Shown in pieces: positions 1 to 8,940 of a stretch of 64,000 nucleotides of DNA. This stretch comes from Bacillus sp. FJAT-27916 (GTDB lineage: Bacteria > Bacillota > Bacilli > Bacillales > Pradoshiaceae). The first letter of the stretch is position 1, and the number at the start of each line of letters is the position of its first letter. The position numbers were made by a program, and so were the translations under genes. The stretch is from the NCBI RefSeq assembly GCF_001183965.1, contig NZ_LFZV01000001.1, positions 2,287,048 to 2,351,047 of the forward strand, written 5' to 3'. The notes beneath the pieces were generated by a model that was given only the letters and a program-made list of their open reading frames with translations, was not told the DNA's origin and made no database searches.

Positions 1-23
1 CTTGGGTATTCCTCCAATATAAG

Positions 24-99
24 TGGTGGAGCCTAGCGGGATCGAACCGCTGACCTCCTGCGTGCAAAGCAGGCGCTCTCCCAGCTGAGCTAAGGCCCC
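24..99 (-). tRNA. tRNA-Ala (UGC)
   Basis: Reads as a full cloverleaf on the minus strand with a 7-bp acceptor stem, anticodon TGC flanked by a CTGC/GCAG stem, and an encoded CCA end. It is the last of six consecutive minus-strand tRNAs, and the order matches the Lys-Leu-Gly-Leu-Arg-Pro-Ala run known from Bacillus rrn-linked tRNA operons. Confidence 0.97.
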
Positions 100-113
100 A
101 TATGTGTGTTGAG

Positions 114-190
114 TGGTCGGGAAGACAGGATTCGAACCTGCGACCCCTTGGTCCCAAACCAAGTGCTCTACCAAGCTGAGCTACTTCCCG
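114..190 (-). tRNA. tRNA-Pro (UGG)
   Basis: Complete cloverleaf on the minus strand with anticodon TGG in a CTTGG/CCAAG stem, GGTTCGAATCC T-arm and encoded CCA. It sits 14 bases from tRNA-Ala in the same transcription unit. Confidence 0.97.
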
Positions 191-199
191 AAGAATAAA

Positions 200-276
200 T
201 GGCGCGCCCGAGAGGAGTCGAACCCCTAACCTTTTGATCCGTAGTCAAACGCTCTATCCAATTGAGCTACGGGCGC
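200..276 (-). tRNA. tRNA-Arg (ACG)
   Basis: Complete cloverleaf on the minus strand with a perfect GCGCCCG acceptor stem, anticodon ACG (read as ICG after deamination in the family) and encoded CCA. Short spacers on both sides fit a polycistronic tRNA operon. Confidence 0.97.
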
Positions 277-297
277 ATACTTGGTAAATTTCGAGAG

Positions 298-383
298 TGC
301 CGAGGGCCGGTCTCGAACCGGCACGGTAGTCACCTACCGCAGGATTTTAAGTCCTGTGCGTCTGCCAATTCCGCCACCCCGGC
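298..383 (-). tRNA. tRNA-Leu (UAA)
   Basis: Class II tRNA of 86 bases with anticodon TAA and a long variable arm (CGGTAG/CTACCG). The acceptor stem pairs GCCGGGG with CCTCGGC. No CCA follows the discriminator base, unlike the Ala, Pro, Arg and Gly genes beside it, so CCA must be added after transcription. Confidence 0.96.
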
Positions 384-397
384 GTATAACTTGGCAT

Positions 398-472
398 TGG
401 AGCGGAAGACGGGATTCGAACCCGCGACCCCCACCTTGGCAAGGTGGTGTTCTACCACTGAACTACTTCCGC
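398..472 (-). tRNA. tRNA-Gly (GCC)
   Basis: Complete cloverleaf on the minus strand with acceptor GCGGAAG, anticodon GCC in a CACCTT/AAGGTG stem, GGTTCGAATCC T-arm and encoded CCA. Confidence 0.97.
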
Positions 473-479
473 ATATAAG

Positions 480-561
480 TGCGGGTGAAGGGAGTCGAAC
501 CCCCACGCCGTAAGGCGCCAGATCCTAAGTCTGGTGCGTCTGCCAATTCCGCCACACCCGC
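480..561 (-). tRNA. tRNA-Leu (UAG)
   Basis: Class II tRNA with acceptor GCGGGTG, anticodon TAG and a long variable arm. CCA is not encoded. In the Bacillus operon order the gene upstream of this one should be tRNA-Lys, and only a fragment of that gene is found here. Confidence 0.96.
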
Positions 562-582
562 ATGCTTTATATATGGTGAGCC

Positions 583-603
583 ATGAAGGACTCGCCCTTG
601 CAG
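583..603 (-). other. 3' fragment of tRNA-Lys; possible attachment site remnant
   Basis: On the minus strand these 21 bases read as the 3' end of a Bacillus tRNA-Lys: the last part of the T-arm, the acceptor strand ending CATGGCTCA, and CCA. The 5' part of the tRNA (D-arm, TTT anticodon) is not present beyond base 603. Elements that integrate in the 3' end of a tRNA leave such a fragment at one end and restore the full tRNA at the other. A simple deletion or recombination within the operon would look the same. Confidence 0.7.
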
Positions 604-948
604 CCCTCGTGCTTCTCTCTTTCAAGCTCTCTCGTTGACTGCTTTTTTATTTTAATCTGGATTCAACTAGATTGCAATATGGAAATTATGGAAATATCAT
701 TTTCTTTTTCTTCCTATATGAAATAGATTAAACGTCCATGAATACCACTATCATATACGGGAATACAGGTACCGAATATAGTGTTAGAACTCTTTTTATA
801 TGTATATAAAAACCCTAATCGTTCATATCCCCTTCATCTCACATTACACTAACTATCAATCTTTATTTCCTCGTAACGATTTTATAAGGAATATAGAATA
901 TAGAATAGCAGGTAAAGTCCACTGATATTTTATAAAACGAATGACAAG
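604..948. other. Intergenic, no gene seen
   Basis: AT-rich stretch between the tRNA fragment and the first protein gene. I see no ORF with a ribosome binding site and no clear terminator. The rrn and Val-Thr-Lys tRNA genes that would normally precede the tRNA cluster are absent. Confidence 0.5.
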
Positions 949-1905
949 TTAATGATTGATCCAGTCATATAATGTTAATTTCGAATTCACCGTATAGCAA
1001 TCGTTTTTATCTTGTCCGAGTTCATACATAACCTTCCGATAGTCACCAAAGTCATCTGAATGCTTATAATCAGAATTCGCGGTGATGATTTTTAATGATT
1101 GATAAGCATAGCTTTTCATATTTTGTATCGGTACTTTTCGATAACGCTCACTTTCAATCGTATCTGTCGCAAATTTATCAATCAAGGTGGTCCATTGTTT
1201 TTTGGAGTATCTCCCAATAGAGAATTCGCGATAAAACTGATGACAGGCATCGATTAATAAGGCTTTGAAACTAGTCGGTGATAGAGGTTCCTTGAAATTA
1301 CAATTGAAATCAGTTAAAGGTTTATTAAAGGGTATATTTATCGTTTTATTATGCTGCTCTACCGGCTGCTCAGTAGGAGTGTCAGAAGGATGCTCATTCG
1401 ATTGTTCACCTTCTTGCGAAACATTAACGATATAGATATTGGCTGATTGCTGATTATTTTTCCTTTTAGCATGATGAACAGACAAGACCCCTATTTTGGA
1501 CAAGAGTCCGAAGAATCTTCTCACTGATGACAAGCTAACTTCCATCCTAAACCGCTCCGCAAACATTCTTAAGAAGTTTTGATGCGTAATCGAAAATACC
1601 CCTTCCGCATTGACGGCAAGATCTGATACAAGATACGTCATTCTTATTTGCAAGTCTGTCAGTTCCCACCTGTCCTTAACAGCTTGGACAAATTTCTCTT
1701 TGTTATATGTACCTTTACTGTACTTCACCAACTCTTGTGGTCTGCCATTAACTAACACTGTAAACCTCCTCCTTGTTATACAAGATAAATCAAATAAGAA
1801 AAATTCCTTGTGAGTTTTCGGGACCTTTTCTAGAGTTTCAGCTATATAACGAATAAAATTTCTTGCCTGCTCTCTAGCTAATTCTCCATAGAGCAAAATA
1901 AACAT
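949..1905 (-). CDS. Winged-helix DNA-binding protein, replication-protein-like
   Basis: A 318-residue soluble protein that I do not recognise as a named gene. Residues about 85-160 look like a helix-turn-helix/winged-helix unit followed by a basic stretch (HAKRKNNQQ), as found in plasmid and phage replication initiators and DnaD-like proteins. The middle (about 165-205) is a polar linker rich in Glu, Gln and Thr, and the C-terminal 110 residues are compact and helical in character. The start is uncertain because the AGGT upstream is weak; an internal Met near residue 89 is an alternative. It stands alone next to the tRNA-Lys fragment, consistent with a protein brought in by an integrated element. 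Function is inferred only from the domain pattern. Confidence 0.55.
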   Translation of the reverse strand: MFILLYGELAREQARNFIRYIAETLEKVPKTHKEFFLFDLSCITRRRFTVLVNGRPQELVKYSKGTYNKEKFVQAVKDRWELTDLQIRMTYLVSDLAVNAEGVFSITHQNFLRMFAERFRMEVSLSSVRRFFGLLSKIGVLSVHHAKRKNNQQSANIYIVNVSQEGEQSNEHPSDTPTEQPVEQHNKTINIPFNKPLTDFNCNFKEPLSPTSFKALLIDACHQFYREFSIGRYSKKQWTTLIDKFATDTIESERYRKVPIQNMKSYAYQSLKIITANSDYKHSDDFGDYRKVMYELGQDKNDCYTVNSKLTLYDWINH

Positions 1906-2680
1906 TAAAATACCTATAGATGATCCCGAACTCTAGCTTCCAATTGAAATATACGGTTTTCCATTATCAGTAGGACCATGTAAAATTTATTTTATTGTTT
2001 GCTCCAGCTAGTTTAGCTCTCTAAGTTGCCGAAGCAGGTTGGCCTTCAGAACGTTTTGCTCTTGTATATGAAGCTCTCTAGAGACTTCATTGTTTGATAA
2101 ATTTTATGATGTCTAAGTAAGTCCATGAAGCTGTTGGAACTTCTCAGCGCTATTTCTGATAGACGTTATTAACAAAAGTGATTCTGCCTTTCATTCACAG
2201 GTTTTTCACAATAACCAGTCTCCTAAAATGCTCGGATAGGCATTTAAAGAACGGATAGAAGTCTTGATATAAAATGTTTTCTTAGTTTAGTATAAAAGGA
2301 TTTTACCTCTTTTATCAGATCTTCACGGCATGTATCTATGTGATGTACAATAGCAAGGAAATCATTAGCATTGAAAAATTTTCCTAACGGGTGTTGACAG
2401 GCACTTTCTCTAACTCCTTACCTTACTAAAATATCCAAATTATTAAATAAAACAACGATTGTTGATTAATACCTTAGTAATCTATATTTTGAATAAAGAT
2501 AGTTTAAAGTATAAAAAGCATGCCTTTATGCATGCTTTTATTTAAGGTTTATATAGATGAGCCTTTACCACTTACTATTTGTTGGGCCTTATAGAATTGT
2601 GTAGAAATGTGCTGTGTTAAAGCATGAGTAATTGCATTAATCCCCTATCCACTAGAATAACTGCCGAAGTATTCACTACT
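1906..2680. other. Intergenic with degraded coding remnants
   Basis: No intact gene. On the minus strand near 1990-2150 short reading-frame pieces (for example LSNNEVSRELHIQEQ) look like a helix-turn-helix fragment broken by stops. A clear terminator hairpin lies at 2514-2539. Confidence 0.4.
2514..2539. terminator. Bidirectional intrinsic terminator
   Basis: Perfect 10-bp stem AAAAGCATGC/GCATGCTTTT with loop CTTTAT, giving T-runs on both strands. Confidence 0.75.
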
Positions 2681-3356
2681 CTAATCGAGAGGTAATGTTT
2701 GTTCTCCTACTTTAAATTCAGCAGTACTCTTCAAATTAGTCTGAATAAATTCTTTATAATCCTTTTTAGTTGGATACCCACTCATTGAAACCTTTGAGTG
2801 AATTACATGAAATAACCGGATCATTATTTTGAACCCCATTGATTTAACAAGTACATGTTTTTTTCATCCTGCCATGCAACATTATAAACTTCGCTCCAAG
2901 CCGTAAAGTAGTCATTGAGCAATCTTGCTTTTCTTGGAGTATTCATATCAGCTGGAAGGTGAAAAAGAACTTGTTGTTGAATCAACTTTTCAAAGGTTGC
3001 ATTTGTTACATAGGGTTTTAACAATCCTTTAGGACGTTTTCCGTCTATATCTTTTATTCTTTGGTACAGGATTGACCACTCTTCAGTATTTAATAAATTT
3101 GAGATGTTATTTGCTGTTTCTTCCTCACTGCTTAAAGTTCCTGCAATAGCTTTCATAGCTAATGTATGCACTGCACTTGGTTTCTCTTGATATTGATTAT
3201 TATCAGAGAAAATCTTTGCCATTGCTTGTTTTGGTAAATCAATATATACCGTAACCGGACATTCAAAATCCAATTTTCCCGCTTCAAACAATCCAGCAGT
3301 TCTGTGGTGTCCATAAATAAGGATCCCGGCAAATTTATCACTCTCATATAAAAGAA
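2681..3356 (-). pseudogene. DGQHR/ParB-like domain protein, 5'-truncated and frameshifted
   Basis: The frame reads ILIYGHHRTAGLFEAG then VTVYIDLPKQAMAKIFSDNN, matching the layout of DGQHR-domain proteins (DndB-like family: D/G-x-HR motif, then a beta strand and an IF..N segment), with GHHR replacing GQHR. There is no start codon upstream; the frame runs into the end of the neighbouring nuclease gene after a stop, so the N-terminus is missing. At about base 2822 the frame ends (NQWGSK), but a one-base shift continues with MIRLFHVIHSKVSMSGYPTK to a stop at 2681. Both defects mark it as a dead remnant. It directly follows the methyltransferase-nuclease gene, so it may have been part of the same modification or defence locus. 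Confidence 0.6.
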
Positions 3357-3359
3357 ATT

Positions 3360-4829
3360 CTAGGACATAATAGCACTTTTATACCATTTCTTTATATATT
3401 CTTCTATTTTCTCACTATTTATTGCTTCTTTGATTTGAACACCGCTAATAGGTATGATTACTATAGGATCTTTTGATCGTCTCAAGTCTTCATTATTAAA
3501 TGTGCTCGAGAATCCAGCCCATGATATAAAGAACCCTAATTCTACTCTTCCTCTTCTATTTTCTATTTTATTCTTAAATATAACTAGTTCATTTTTCCCG
3601 ACTTTTTTATTCCAATTCTTACATTCACCTATGAAAATTAATTTTTCCTTACGCCAAAACTCACTTTCGGATTCATTAGTTATTTGTATATCAATTTCTT
3701 CAGTCTTTGTTTTTCTATTTACATCTACACTAAAACCCTCTACTTGAGCAAAAAATATTTTTATAAGCCTTTCTAATGTTTTTCCCTTTTCATAACTATT
3801 AGTAGCATTGTCTACATCTCGAACAAGCTCTTTTAGTAGTGTATTTGAACCCACCACATTCTTAAAATTTTCAACTTCAGTTCTTTCCATATTTGCCGAA
3901 GAAAATGTTCCTAGTTCTCCAGTATTCTGTAGCACTATACTTATTTGATCTACTAAAACTTCTATTACCGGCTTAACGCTTGCAGCACCTACTAATTCGA
4001 ACAACTTATAATAATTCACTCGATTATTAGGGATAACATAGTCATTTAACCCAGTAATATCTAGACATTCTTGAATAGTTAATTATCTAATCCCATGATC
4101 ATCACGTACCAAATAATCTGCATAGAGGCCATTTAAAGGTGGACATATATCTTTATAAGTTTCAAACCCCTTTTTATAAGTTCTTCTATAAATTAGATAT
4201 TCTTCATTAAACATTCTTTTATCCAGAAACCTTACCGCAGCACTTTTGTAATATACATCTGCCTTCTTCTCTCTTATATTAATTATATCTAATAAAGATT
4301 TATTAGATGATTTTACTTCAGGGAACGAAAATGCATTATATAACATTGTATCCTTAAAACCGATTATATATATTTTTTCCCTATCATAAGGTAAGTTGGT
4401 ATAATCTCTAGCATTCATTAACTTATATACAACACTGTAACCAAGATTTTTTAATCGTTTTAATATCAAATCAAAACTAAACTCTCTACTTACAAGTAAT
4501 CTTTTCACGCATTCGAATAATATAACTTTAGGTTTTTTTACTGCTACTATATCTAATATATGCTTTATGAACAAAGAATTTTGATTATCTGGATTTCTTG
4601 GGATAGACATAGGAAGTTTAGAAACAAGTATATCACTAGCAGGTATATTCATTGGTTCAATATTAGTTAATTCATTTTCTATTACATTTACATCAGGAAG
4701 ATTATGGCTGAATATTTGACACGCGTACTTATCACTTTCAACCGCTAGACTAACCTTATATCCTTTTTCCCAAAAGACCTTTGAAATACTACCCATCCCT
4801 GCAAACAATTCGACTACCGTATTTGCCAC
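3360..4829 (-). pseudogene. C5-cytosine methyltransferase fused to PD-(D/E)XK nuclease, interrupted by one stop codon
   Basis: One 490-codon frame with a single internal TAA at 4083-4085 (codon 249). Before it: an AdoMet-binding motif I (ELFAGMG, residues 7-13) and methyltransferase body. Immediately after it, in the same frame, comes the conserved methyltransferase C-terminus (LTIQECLDITGLNDYV...NNR..YYKLFELVGAASVKPVIEVL), then a nuclease domain with EEIDIQI (Asp) and FIGECKNW (E-x-K), the PD-(D/E)XK signature of Mrr-like enzymes. The catalytic PCQ motif reads LPMS at residues 72-75, so the nucleophilic Cys is missing, and ENV reads ECV. The second half has a GTG at 4019 but no ribosome binding site, supporting one original gene. 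Either a decayed restriction-modification fusion or a protein that uses an inactive methyltransferase fold for recognition. Confidence 0.75.
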
Positions 4830-5535
4830 AATTCAATATCCCCCAACTTATTATATTTCTAATATCTATTATACTCCGTTCACCTTTTACATTCCCATTA
4901 ATTAACATAAACATCTACTGTAATAGATTGAAAATGATCAATATAGTAAACCTTATATCTAAAACAGCCAAACTATGAGCCGAATCCGCTTCAAAATAAA
5001 AGTATCAATCTCATTTGTTCTGCCATTGTATATATCGCTAATCTAACAAGGCTCTAATGGATAGAGAGAGTTCGGTAATATACATTGCATAGAATAATAA
5101 TTAAAAAGCAGAAATGTTATTTAACAACATTTCTGCTTTTTTATACAACTTGTTCTTTATTACTTCTATACAAGTAATGTTTTAATCCTATATGCGCATC
5201 ACCGATTGATTATACTGGTGATAATGTTGTAACTTCAAATCTGTTTCCACTATTAACTCATCCATTCTCTTCTTGTAATATTCAAGTACTTAATAAATAT
5301 ATTTTACCAATCAAATTTAATATGGAATACCAATATAATCATTAAATCGTCAATGTTTTCATACATACTCTCAAATGGAAAAATAGCTTTGATTTTTATA
5401 TTTGGCTACTTTCGTAAATAGGTACGTCCTTCAGATATATCCTCACCTTATGTTGGACACCAACCTTGTTTCTCTCATCACCCTTAACCAGAGGTCCACT
5501 ATGGGAAAAACAAGATAAAAAGGCGTAGTGAGTGC
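4830..5535. other. Intergenic up to the IS3 element
   Basis: AT-rich, no gene recognised. It holds the promoter region of the methyltransferase-nuclease gene and a strong terminator at 5103-5142. The stretch 5145-5535 has no ORF that I can support. Confidence 0.5.
5103..5142. terminator. Bidirectional intrinsic terminator
   Basis: A long stem AAAAAGCAGAAATGTT pairs with AACATTTCTGCTTTTT around a 7-base loop, with T-runs on both strands. Confidence 0.85.
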
Positions 5536-5601
5536 TGTAAAATGTACCCTATCAGATAGACACTTTGAAAAAAGTCCATCTGATGGGGTACTTTGTTTAT
5601 A

Positions 5602-6051
5602 ATGAGAAAAAAGATGTCGGAGCGGATTGAAATGACTAAAAGATTATTGACCCAAAAAGAACAAGAACTATTAAAGAAAAATACCTATGTGAAAGCAGTG
5701 AGTGATAAAGCCATTACTTATACAGATGAATTCAAACGTCATTTTATTGCGGAAAATGAGAAAGGTAAATTCCCGCGAGAAATATTCGAAGAGGCTGGTT
5801 TGAATGTTGATTTAATCGGTATTGACCGTGTCAGAACTGCCGGAAAACGTTGGCGGGCAGCCTATCGCAAAGCAGGTGTAGGCGGTTTACAGGATACACG
5901 TATAACCAATTCTGGAAGACCTTCAAATCGAGAATTAACGCTAGAGGAGAAGATTAGACGGTTAGAAGCGAAAAATCGTTTACTTGAGGCAGAGAATGAA
6001 CTATTAAAAAAGCTCGATCTACTCGAAAGGCAGATGTTGAAGAAGAAATAA
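5602..6051 (+). CDS. IS3-family transposase OrfA (helix-turn-helix)
   Basis: About 149 residues. The central part (DEFKRHFIAENEKGKFPREIFEEAG) is a helix-turn-helix of the IS3 OrfA type that binds the inverted repeats, and the C-terminus is a leucine-zipper-like coiled coil (LEEKIRRLEAKNRLLEAENE). The frame ends 42 bases before the orfB start codon. Near its end an A6G heptamer allows a minus-1 shift into orfB, giving the OrfAB transposase. OrfA alone usually acts as an inhibitor in this family. The ATG at 5602 is chosen; a TTG lies at 5593 and another ATG at 5614. Confidence 0.88.
   Translation: MRKKMSERIEMTKRLLTQKEQELLKKNTYVKAVSDKAITYTDEFKRHFIAENEKGKFPREIFEEAGLNVDLIGIDRVRTAGKRWRAAYRKAGVGGLQDTRITNSGRPSNRELTLEEKIRRLEAKNRLLEAENELLKKLDLLERQMLKKK
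6006..6012 (+). promoter_or_regulatory. Programmed -1 ribosomal frameshift site (A AAA AAG)
   Basis: Slippery heptamer near the end of orfA. Shifting back one base gives an open frame (ARSTRKADVEEEIKITSKWK) that joins exactly in frame to the orfB ATG at 6093, as in other IS3-family elements. Confidence 0.85.
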
Positions 6052-6092
6052 AAATCACCTCAAAATGGAAGTTCGAACTAATCAAGCATACG

Positions 6093-6965
6093 ATGGAGAA
6101 ATACAACTTGAAGCGCATGGTGAGCTATTTATGTAACATCATGGGGGTATCTCGTTCAGGTTACTATAACTACTTTCTAGAAAAATCAGCCCAAAAGCGC
6201 ACGGCTAAAGATGAGGCGGATGAAAGAGTAAAAGAATGGATTCTTAAGGCTTATCATTACCGCAGACGTAAAAAGGGAGCACGTCAAATTAAAATGACGC
6301 TTCAAAACCAGTATCAAATCACTTACAACCTGAAACGCATTCGCCGCATCATGAAGAAATTCGGGATCATTTGTCCCATTCGAAAAGCGAATCCCTATCG
6401 ACGGATGGTCAAGGCAACAAAGGAACATCGCACATGTCCGAATACCTTACAACGCAACTTTAAACAAGGAGTGGCAGGAAAGGTCCTGTTAACCGATATC
6501 ACGTACCTATCTTACAAGAAAGGAAAACGTGCCTATTTATCAACGGTCAAGGACGCGGAGACCAATGAAATTCTCGCCTATGAAGTATCTGATTCCCTTC
6601 ACCTTGATATTGCCTTAAATACCATACGAAAGTTGAAACGAATCCATCATCATTTAGCAGAAGATGCCTTTATCCATTCAGATCAAGGGTTTCATTATAC
6701 GAATCCAACATTCCAGGCATTAGTGAAGAAAATGGGACTAGGCCAATCGATGTCACGGCGAGGAAACTGTTGGGACAATGCCCCACAGGAATCCTTTTTT
6801 GGTCATTTGAAAGATGAATCAAACATCAAGGAATGCGAAACATTGGAACAAGTAAAACAAGAAATTAAGCGTTATATGATTTACTACAATCATTATCGAG
6901 GGCAATGGAATTTAAAAAAGCTGCCGCCTGCAAAATACAGACAGCAGCTTCAACAAGTTGCCTAG
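6093..6965 (+). CDS. IS3-family transposase OrfB (DDE catalytic part)
   Basis: 290 residues with an HTH_21-type region followed by a retroviral-integrase (rve) fold. The catalytic acids are visible in LLTDITYL, FIHSDQGFHY and NAPQESFFGHLKDE. The C-terminal YNHYRGQWNLKKLPPAKYR is typical of the family. It is expressed mainly as the OrfAB fusion through the frameshift site at 6006-6012, and catalyses copy-paste transposition through a circular intermediate. It appears complete. Confidence 0.93.
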   Translation: MEKYNLKRMVSYLCNIMGVSRSGYYNYFLEKSAQKRTAKDEADERVKEWILKAYHYRRRKKGARQIKMTLQNQYQITYNLKRIRRIMKKFGIICPIRKANPYRRMVKATKEHRTCPNTLQRNFKQGVAGKVLLTDITYLSYKKGKRAYLSTVKDAETNEILAYEVSDSLHLDIALNTIRKLKRIHHHLAEDAFIHSDQGFHYTNPTFQALVKKMGLGQSMSRRGNCWDNAPQESFFGHLKDESNIKECETLEQVKQEIKRYMIYYNHYRGQWNLKKLPPAKYRQQLQQVA

Positions 6966-7004
6966 GCTTTTTCAAAATGTCCTTTACAAGGGGTACACTT
7001 TACA

Positions 7005-7672
7005 TTGTATTAGGCCTTTTTTCCAAATATTTTTCAACACTTTTCCTCCTTAATATAAAAATTTGAATCTATTTCTGATATAACAGTTGTTCTTAGCTCA
7101 CCTCCTTTAAGACATTTTTTACATCTTTTACATATTTTTCACATTACTCAAGGATATTATAATCAGTTAACAAATTTATTTCACCAAGAAAAAAAGACTT
7201 CGACTAAAATAGATAGATATGCCTATTTTTATCAAAGTCTAGTAGTTTTCTTATGTCTGGAAACGGACTAGTTTATTAAAAGAAAATAAATCCAATCACA
7301 TACTAATAATCCCATCGCCTTTTTTAGATAAAAACTTTCTTAACGATTGGTTATGCCAAGCATTTTTCGCTTTTATTAATGTTCAAATTGCGTCGAATTT
7401 GTACTAATATAATAAAAATAGTACGAGAGAAAACTATCCCCATTTTATCGTTCTTGGACTCGGCATTACTTGCCTATCCTTTATCCTAAGGAAATGAATC
7501 TTGTCATCTTTAATTGGACTAAGTATATCCTAGCCGCCGGCAGCAATTTACTGATTGCTGTATATCTATTGAAATGCCGAAATCATTGACCACCCGACTC
7601 ACCTTGGATTTATCGCCTCCATACGAAAAGAGAAGCCTGATCCCATGGGATCAGGCTTCTTCTCATTCTTTC
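7005..7672. other. Intergenic with a possible gene remnant
   Basis: No intact gene. A weak imperfect hairpin lies near 7194-7240. Around 7500-7590 the plus strand reads WTKYILAAGSNLLIAVYLLK, which looks like a membrane segment of a lost transporter but has no start and is followed by a stop. A strong terminator at 7631-7660 ends the stretch. Confidence 0.4.
7631..7660. terminator. Terminator, perfect 30-bp palindrome
   Basis: AGAAGCCTGATCCCA followed by its exact complement. Placed just downstream of the minus-strand VOC gene, with CTTTTC following on that strand. Confidence 0.75.
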
Positions 7673-8011
7673 TCACTCATTCGTAAAATCAATTATCCGT
7701 ATCACATTCCCTGAGCCATCCTTATAAATCGCATACCGTCCTGGCGGAATATCCACCGGCTCCCTCACGAATGTTAGGGTATCTTTCTTTTCTTGAAAGA
7801 AGTCATCCACGCTTTCAACGAGGAATACTCCGCCCGCTCCGAGGTCATGTTCATCATTCTCAATCAATAGCTTCACGTCGGTTCCAGGCAGCTGGAGCGC
7901 AATCGCCTGCTCTCCCTCACGCCACGCTTCTTCAAACCCAAGCGTATCGCGGTAATACGATAATGATTCCATAAGATTATCCACCGGATGATACAGAAAC
8001 ACTAATTTCAT
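7673..8011 (-). CDS. VOC-family (glyoxalase/bleomycin-resistance fold) protein
   Basis: 112 residues, the length of a single VOC module pair. The N-terminus MKLVFLYHPVDNLMESLSYYRDTLGFEE has the typical first strand and helix, and the C-terminus (YAIYKDGSGNVIRIID) has the closing strand with the metal-site region. The start follows a clear GGAGG. Substrate unknown; such proteins bind metals and act in detoxification or antibiotic binding. The 5' half of this gene lies inside a direct repeat whose other copy (12303-12475) is truncated, so this is the surviving complete copy. Confidence 0.8.
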   Translation of the reverse strand: MKLVFLYHPVDNLMESLSYYRDTLGFEEAWREGEQAIALQLPGTDVKLLIENDEHDLGAGGVFLVESVDDFFQEKKDTLTFVREPVDIPPGRYAIYKDGSGNVIRIIDFTNE

Positions 8012-8479
8012 CGACTTCCTCCTCTATTCAAAAACTTGTTATGTAAATGGCACATTAGTTATTAATAGAGTAAGCTTTTTACCATATTTTATCAATCTGA
8101 ATAACATGTTTCATATGTATCTTTCATCACCAGACTTTTACAAGCTAAGCCTGTACCATGATAGATTTCGGTCTTCACGTTCAATTCCCTGGATTTATGG
8201 ATGCCGGATGATTCATTCTGGATGAAAAGCGAATCATCACCTATCCACTCCAAATCTACCTCAGACAGCCCATTCCCATAATAAATCGTTTTTCTTGCAC
8301 CCTGATGATCGTGATCTGTGATCTCCACCCATACGTTCACCCCGCCAGCCGCACCGCCATATGGCTCATAATACGCATTAGCTGTATATCTTCCTGTAGG
8401 TGATTCTATTGGCCCAGGCCCGTTTTGCATCCGTTCTCTGTCAATCCTGTCAAAAGTGAAAAAGTACATTTCATACATA
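7839..8479. repeat. Direct repeat, left copy (about 640 bp)
   Basis: Nearly identical to 12303-12942, with scattered substitutions and at least one indel. It covers the 5' half of the VOC gene, the intergenic region and the 3' part of the DUF5412-like gene. Its right edge is where the short inverted-repeat element begins. Confidence 0.93.
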
Positions 8480-8499
8480 GATAAGATAGTGCCTGTCAC
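8092..8499 (-). pseudogene. DUF5412-like protein, N-terminally truncated copy
   Basis: Residues from MYEMYFFTFDRIDRERMQ to the end match the complete copy at 12555-13097 almost residue for residue. The first residues (MTGTILS) are not homologous and come from the inserted inverted-repeat element, and the N-terminal membrane segments of the intact copy are lost. It has no proper ribosome binding site. It is therefore a 3' gene fragment left by the insertion or duplication event. Confidence 0.85.
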
Positions 8500-8940
8500 T
8501 ATCCGTTTTTTCTTGTTTCACAGAAAGTTCCACAGGTGAGGGAGAGGCTTCTTTTATGTAAGGAGACTTTTTTATTTCAATGACTTCAATTTTTTTATTT
8601 TATTTCCTCTATTATTACTTACCGAGTAACACCATACCTTCATTTGCAAACCTTTTGTATCAGCCTCTTTATGTCATTGTGATTTAACAAAAGCGATTAT
8701 AACTATTTCATACGTACACTTATCTGTACAATCAGATGGTAACAGGTACTATTTCTCACGAAACGGAATGGATTCGAATACCGGAATTCCGCTCGAATCC
8801 GTGCAAGCTGTCCACCACCATCTATATAAAAATGTCGACAAGTCACTAGGATAAGGAGAAGAGAAAAACACTACTCCAACACTTGAAAAAGACCCAAAAT
8901 TTAGGAGCGTTCAACAAATATCGAGAAGTGACAGGCACCC
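8488..8940. mobile_element. Short inverted-repeat element (MITE-like), no ORF
   Basis: About 450 bp bounded by AGTGCCTGTCACT at 8488-8500 and AGTGACAGGCACC near 8927-8939, an inverted pair. It carries no transposase. Its left end lies within 10 bases of the edge of the direct repeat and interrupts the DUF5412-like copy. The same outer sequence GTGACAGGCACCCATCTAA also occurs at 19719-19737, so the motif is dispersed. Confidence 0.5.

Larger units (their letters stand above)
5536..7004 (+). mobile_element. Complete IS3-family insertion sequence
   Basis: About 1.47 kb bounded by imperfect inverted repeats: left TGTAAAATGTACCC, right (reverse complement) TGTAAAGTGTACCC, with further similarity inward (GACACTTTGAAAAA against GACATTTTGAAAAA). 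It holds orfA and orfB joined by an A6G frameshift window. Both reading frames are intact and the DDE residues are present, so it could still be mobile. No convincing 3-base target duplication is seen (flanks tgc and ttg). Confidence 0.92.

Noticed and set aside
262..513. Two ORFs of 83 and 65 residues overlapping the tRNA cluster
   Set aside because: They lie across three tRNA genes and their residues (for example [16 protein letters not shown]) are translated tRNA antisense sequence, a common artefact.
2681..4829. A phosphorothioate (Dnd-type) modification locus
   Set aside because: The DGQHR-like remnant alone is DndB-like at best. No DndA, DndC, DndD or DndE gene is present, so the system cannot be claimed.
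5533..7007. A target-site duplication for the IS3 element
   Set aside because: The flanking trinucleotides (tgc and ttg) differ; either the ends are off by a few bases or a rearrangement followed insertion.
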